NCBI RefSeq assembly: GCF_901933205.1
Contig: NC_044572.1
Coordinates: forward strand, 60,732,965 to 60,796,964
DNA: 64,000 bases
DNA from: Camarhynchus parvulus
Lineage: Eukaryota > Chordata > Aves > Passeriformes > Thraupidae
Reading direction: 5' to 3'
Positions 61,721 through 64,000 of the stretch are shown here, in pieces (within the stretch, counting starts at the first letter, position 1; each line of letters opens with the position of its first letter). The notes below the pieces were generated by a model. The model made no database searches. It saw only the letters and a list, made by a program, of their open reading frames with translations, and was not told where the DNA came from. The translations under genes and the position numbers were made by a program.

Positions 61721-63783
61721 ATATGTGATTAGCTTCCAGCACAGGGTAATTTCATCTTATATTGTTGTGGGATCTTCAGATAAAGAGCACAAAACAACAC
61801 ATACCTGCAATATTACTGCTAGTGCTTGTAGGTGAGAACACGAGCAAGTTTAATGCAACAACAATAATGTCTATAAAATGCCGAGAAGAAAATATTCTGC
61901 ATTTCATACTAGTAATGATTTCCTGTAAGTCACAAAAAATGGGGCACAAAGCTTCACTATTATGTCTTGTAATCACAAAAGATTTTCCACTTCATTTGGA
62001 ACTTAACACCAGAATGATAATCCTGTGGGGCGAAGATTTTATATATTAGAGTCCTGAAGAGACTCTTGTAGACTTTATTTGTACCTCACATGTGTCAGAA
62101 AATGCTTCTGCTTAAAGTCTTTTATGGTCAGTGCCAGAGGAGACTCTGTACATGGAGCTTCCATAAAAAACAGTGGAAGGAGGCAGCACTCCTTTGATTA
62201 GATCATAATCCAGGTAAATAAAACACCTGCAGTTGGGGACAAAAGGCAGAGGGAAGGCAAGTATTTGTTATCATTTGCAGACTTAACCCTTGCTGCAAGC
62301 TAAGGCTTCAAGGAGATAATTTACTGACACTTCATTCTTGGCAAATTACTCTTTTGAAAATCTCTTATGAAATTTAGCTATTTTAAGTTTATAGAAAGTT
62401 TACATGCATTGGAAGACATAACCCTGCTGAGGATTCTGGCAAGCAAAGCTCTCATCAGAACATGCCCTGACATGCCCTGGCCATGACAGGCAATAGTGAG
62501 AGCAGGTCTCCTTCTCTGTCCTCATTCAGTGCTTGATCTTTTGGGCTTGGAAATAAAACCAGAGAGAGAAAGTAAGGAGCCATAGTGTAAATGTAATATT
62601 CTTCAGTTAGTTTGGAGCTAAAATAATTTGAATTAGTGGAGATACTTCTCTTTGGAGCATGTCTACCAGGCATGTAGAAATAGCATATTTTCTCCAGCTA
62701 TGTTTTTAATCGTGGTCTATACAAATCTTAAATAGGTATTTGCATAATGTAATCCTACAGCTCATAAAGCCCATTTTAGACTATTGAATCAACAGCAGAA
62801 CTTTTAAAGATGGTCCAAATAATGATTCCAGTCCCTAGATGAGTTCAACCTAGAAAGAGTTTATAGTCTTTAGTTTATTAAATGCTCCATGTGATCATCC
62901 TAAGAATGAAGATCCCATTAATAAATTTTATTAAAAGGAGTTTGCAATTATTACAGCATACTGAGGACTTTTGCATTTGATGCATCCTCTCTGAACTAGA
63001 TATCTTTATGAATTTCTTTTGCAAAATCCTTTTCACTCTCAAAATTTATTATTCAACTTGTGAATTTTCTATTAAATGCAAACAAGATGAGACCACAGAA
63101 ATGGTTAGTGTTCTTCAATTTATGAAAACTGACTTAATATTTTGACTTACGAATTCTGTAAATATTGTGCAGACATTCCAAAAGGAATAGAAATACATAG
63201 CCTAAATAAAGCAGACCAGATTTTTTAAAATGAGGGAAAACAAAGAGTGTGCTACATGACTGTTCAATTTTAATATTCAGTCACTGCTATACAGATGTAC
63301 ATGAAGCAACTCTCTGCATATGTCAATATATTGGTAGGCACTAAACCAGCCATCTGTGTATTCTATACCCTCTTTACATAAATATAGTAATCGCCAGTTT
63401 ATTCTCTAGGAATATTTGCACCGTTTTCAACATTCTTTTCTAAAAAAAAAAAATCCTGCATAAATTCAGCATGTAACTGAATGTTTTCATATATATACAG
63501 ATCTTATAATTTACGACTAATTTGCATTGAAATATCAGTGCTATCAGGATTTTTCCAAGGGAGGACTGATCTTTGCAAGGGCAGGTACGTTTCCAGTCAC
63601 CTCCAAAATCAGGCATGAGCTGGAGCACTGCCACATGTGCCGCTTTCCAGCACTGGCAGCCTGAGGGTTTAGCATACAGAAAAAGCCAACTGCACCTTCA
63701 CACTTCATTCTCCAGGAAACTGAGTGAGATCACAGGAGGATGAAAGTATGAGATTAACTGGAGCTGCCCAGAATGTGCTGTAA
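61721..63783. other. AT-rich unique non-coding sequence
   Basis: No gene is recognised. 62455-62480 holds a 10-bp duplication (catgccctga/catgccctgg). Confidence 0.5.
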
Positions 63784-64000
63784 AAGTCATTAAGCGCAGA
63801 AAAGAAGTTGGCTGGCAAAACACACAAACTCCTGAGTGAAACGGTCCACCTGGTCCAGTCTGTCAGACATGAAAGACCCGTGGAAGCTGCTGCCAGACTG
63901 TTTTCTAACCTCTCCCAGTTGGAAAATGGCCAAAGCAAGGCTTTACAAGAGATGGCTTTGGCCATGAGAGACAAAAGCCACAGACCCAGGCATTTTTTCC
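63784..64000 (+). other. Unidentified open frame running off the window
   Basis: A plus-strand frame stays open for 72 codons from just after a taa (63781-63783) to the window end. It is rich in charged and helical residues; part of it reads HKLLSETVHLVQSVRHERPV followed by EAAARLFSNLSQLENGQSKA. Upstream in the same frame there are 19 more codons (63724-63780), interrupted only by that single taa. The composition is more protein-like than other frames in the window. It could be the edge of an exon, a decayed retrocopy or a transposon-derived gene, but I do not recognise the protein. An overlapping minus-strand frame (63705-63974) has a leucine/serine-rich composition that looks like antisense noise. 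Confidence 0.25.

Overview
This window is non-coding DNA from a bird nuclear genome. Five fragments match the avian LINE family CR1 at its 3' end. Two of them keep the classic 'ccttccaac ... attctatgat' terminus (near 3620-3665 and 43710-43741). An older CR1 relic sits near 9955-10255, and there are several short relics of ancient amniote repeats with a 'gacttcaatggg' core. There are no Alu-, L1- or B1-like elements, the background is AT-rich and CpG-poor, and only a few short microsatellites occur. This composition is typical of a bird gene desert or a very long intron. I cannot name the species or chromosome.

Layout. 1-9.9 kb: AT-rich unique sequence with one CR1 copy at 3.1-3.7 kb. 10-23 kb: mostly unique sequence with an old CR1 relic, a perfect 13-bp inverted repeat (12.3 kb), a minus-strand CR1 (15.3-15.7 kb), a hairpin-rich direct repeat (18.7 kb) and a GC-rich block (20.8-21.1 kb). 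23.5-24.66 kb: the only clear CpG island. Its core (23743-23830) packs TCF/LEF-, FOX-, RFX-, homeobox- and MEIS-like motifs, and it is the best regulatory candidate here. 25-43 kb: unique sequence with several AT-rich stretches that look like conserved non-coding elements, plus two microsatellites. 43.5-49.5 kb: three CR1 fragments, one of them almost 0.8 kb and reaching into the end of the reverse-transcriptase ORF. 50-64 kb: unique sequence with two strong hairpins, a GATA-motif/CpG palindrome cluster (53.3 kb), a short AC repeat, further candidate elements and, at the right edge, an unidentified open frame that runs off the window.

No intact protein-coding gene, tRNA, rRNA, CRISPR array or mobile element with an intact ORF is supported. 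The open reading frames are short (at most 169 codons), overlap on both strands, and match no family I recognise. All motif and conserved-element calls come from reading the sequence; cross-species alignment or chromatin data would be needed to confirm them.
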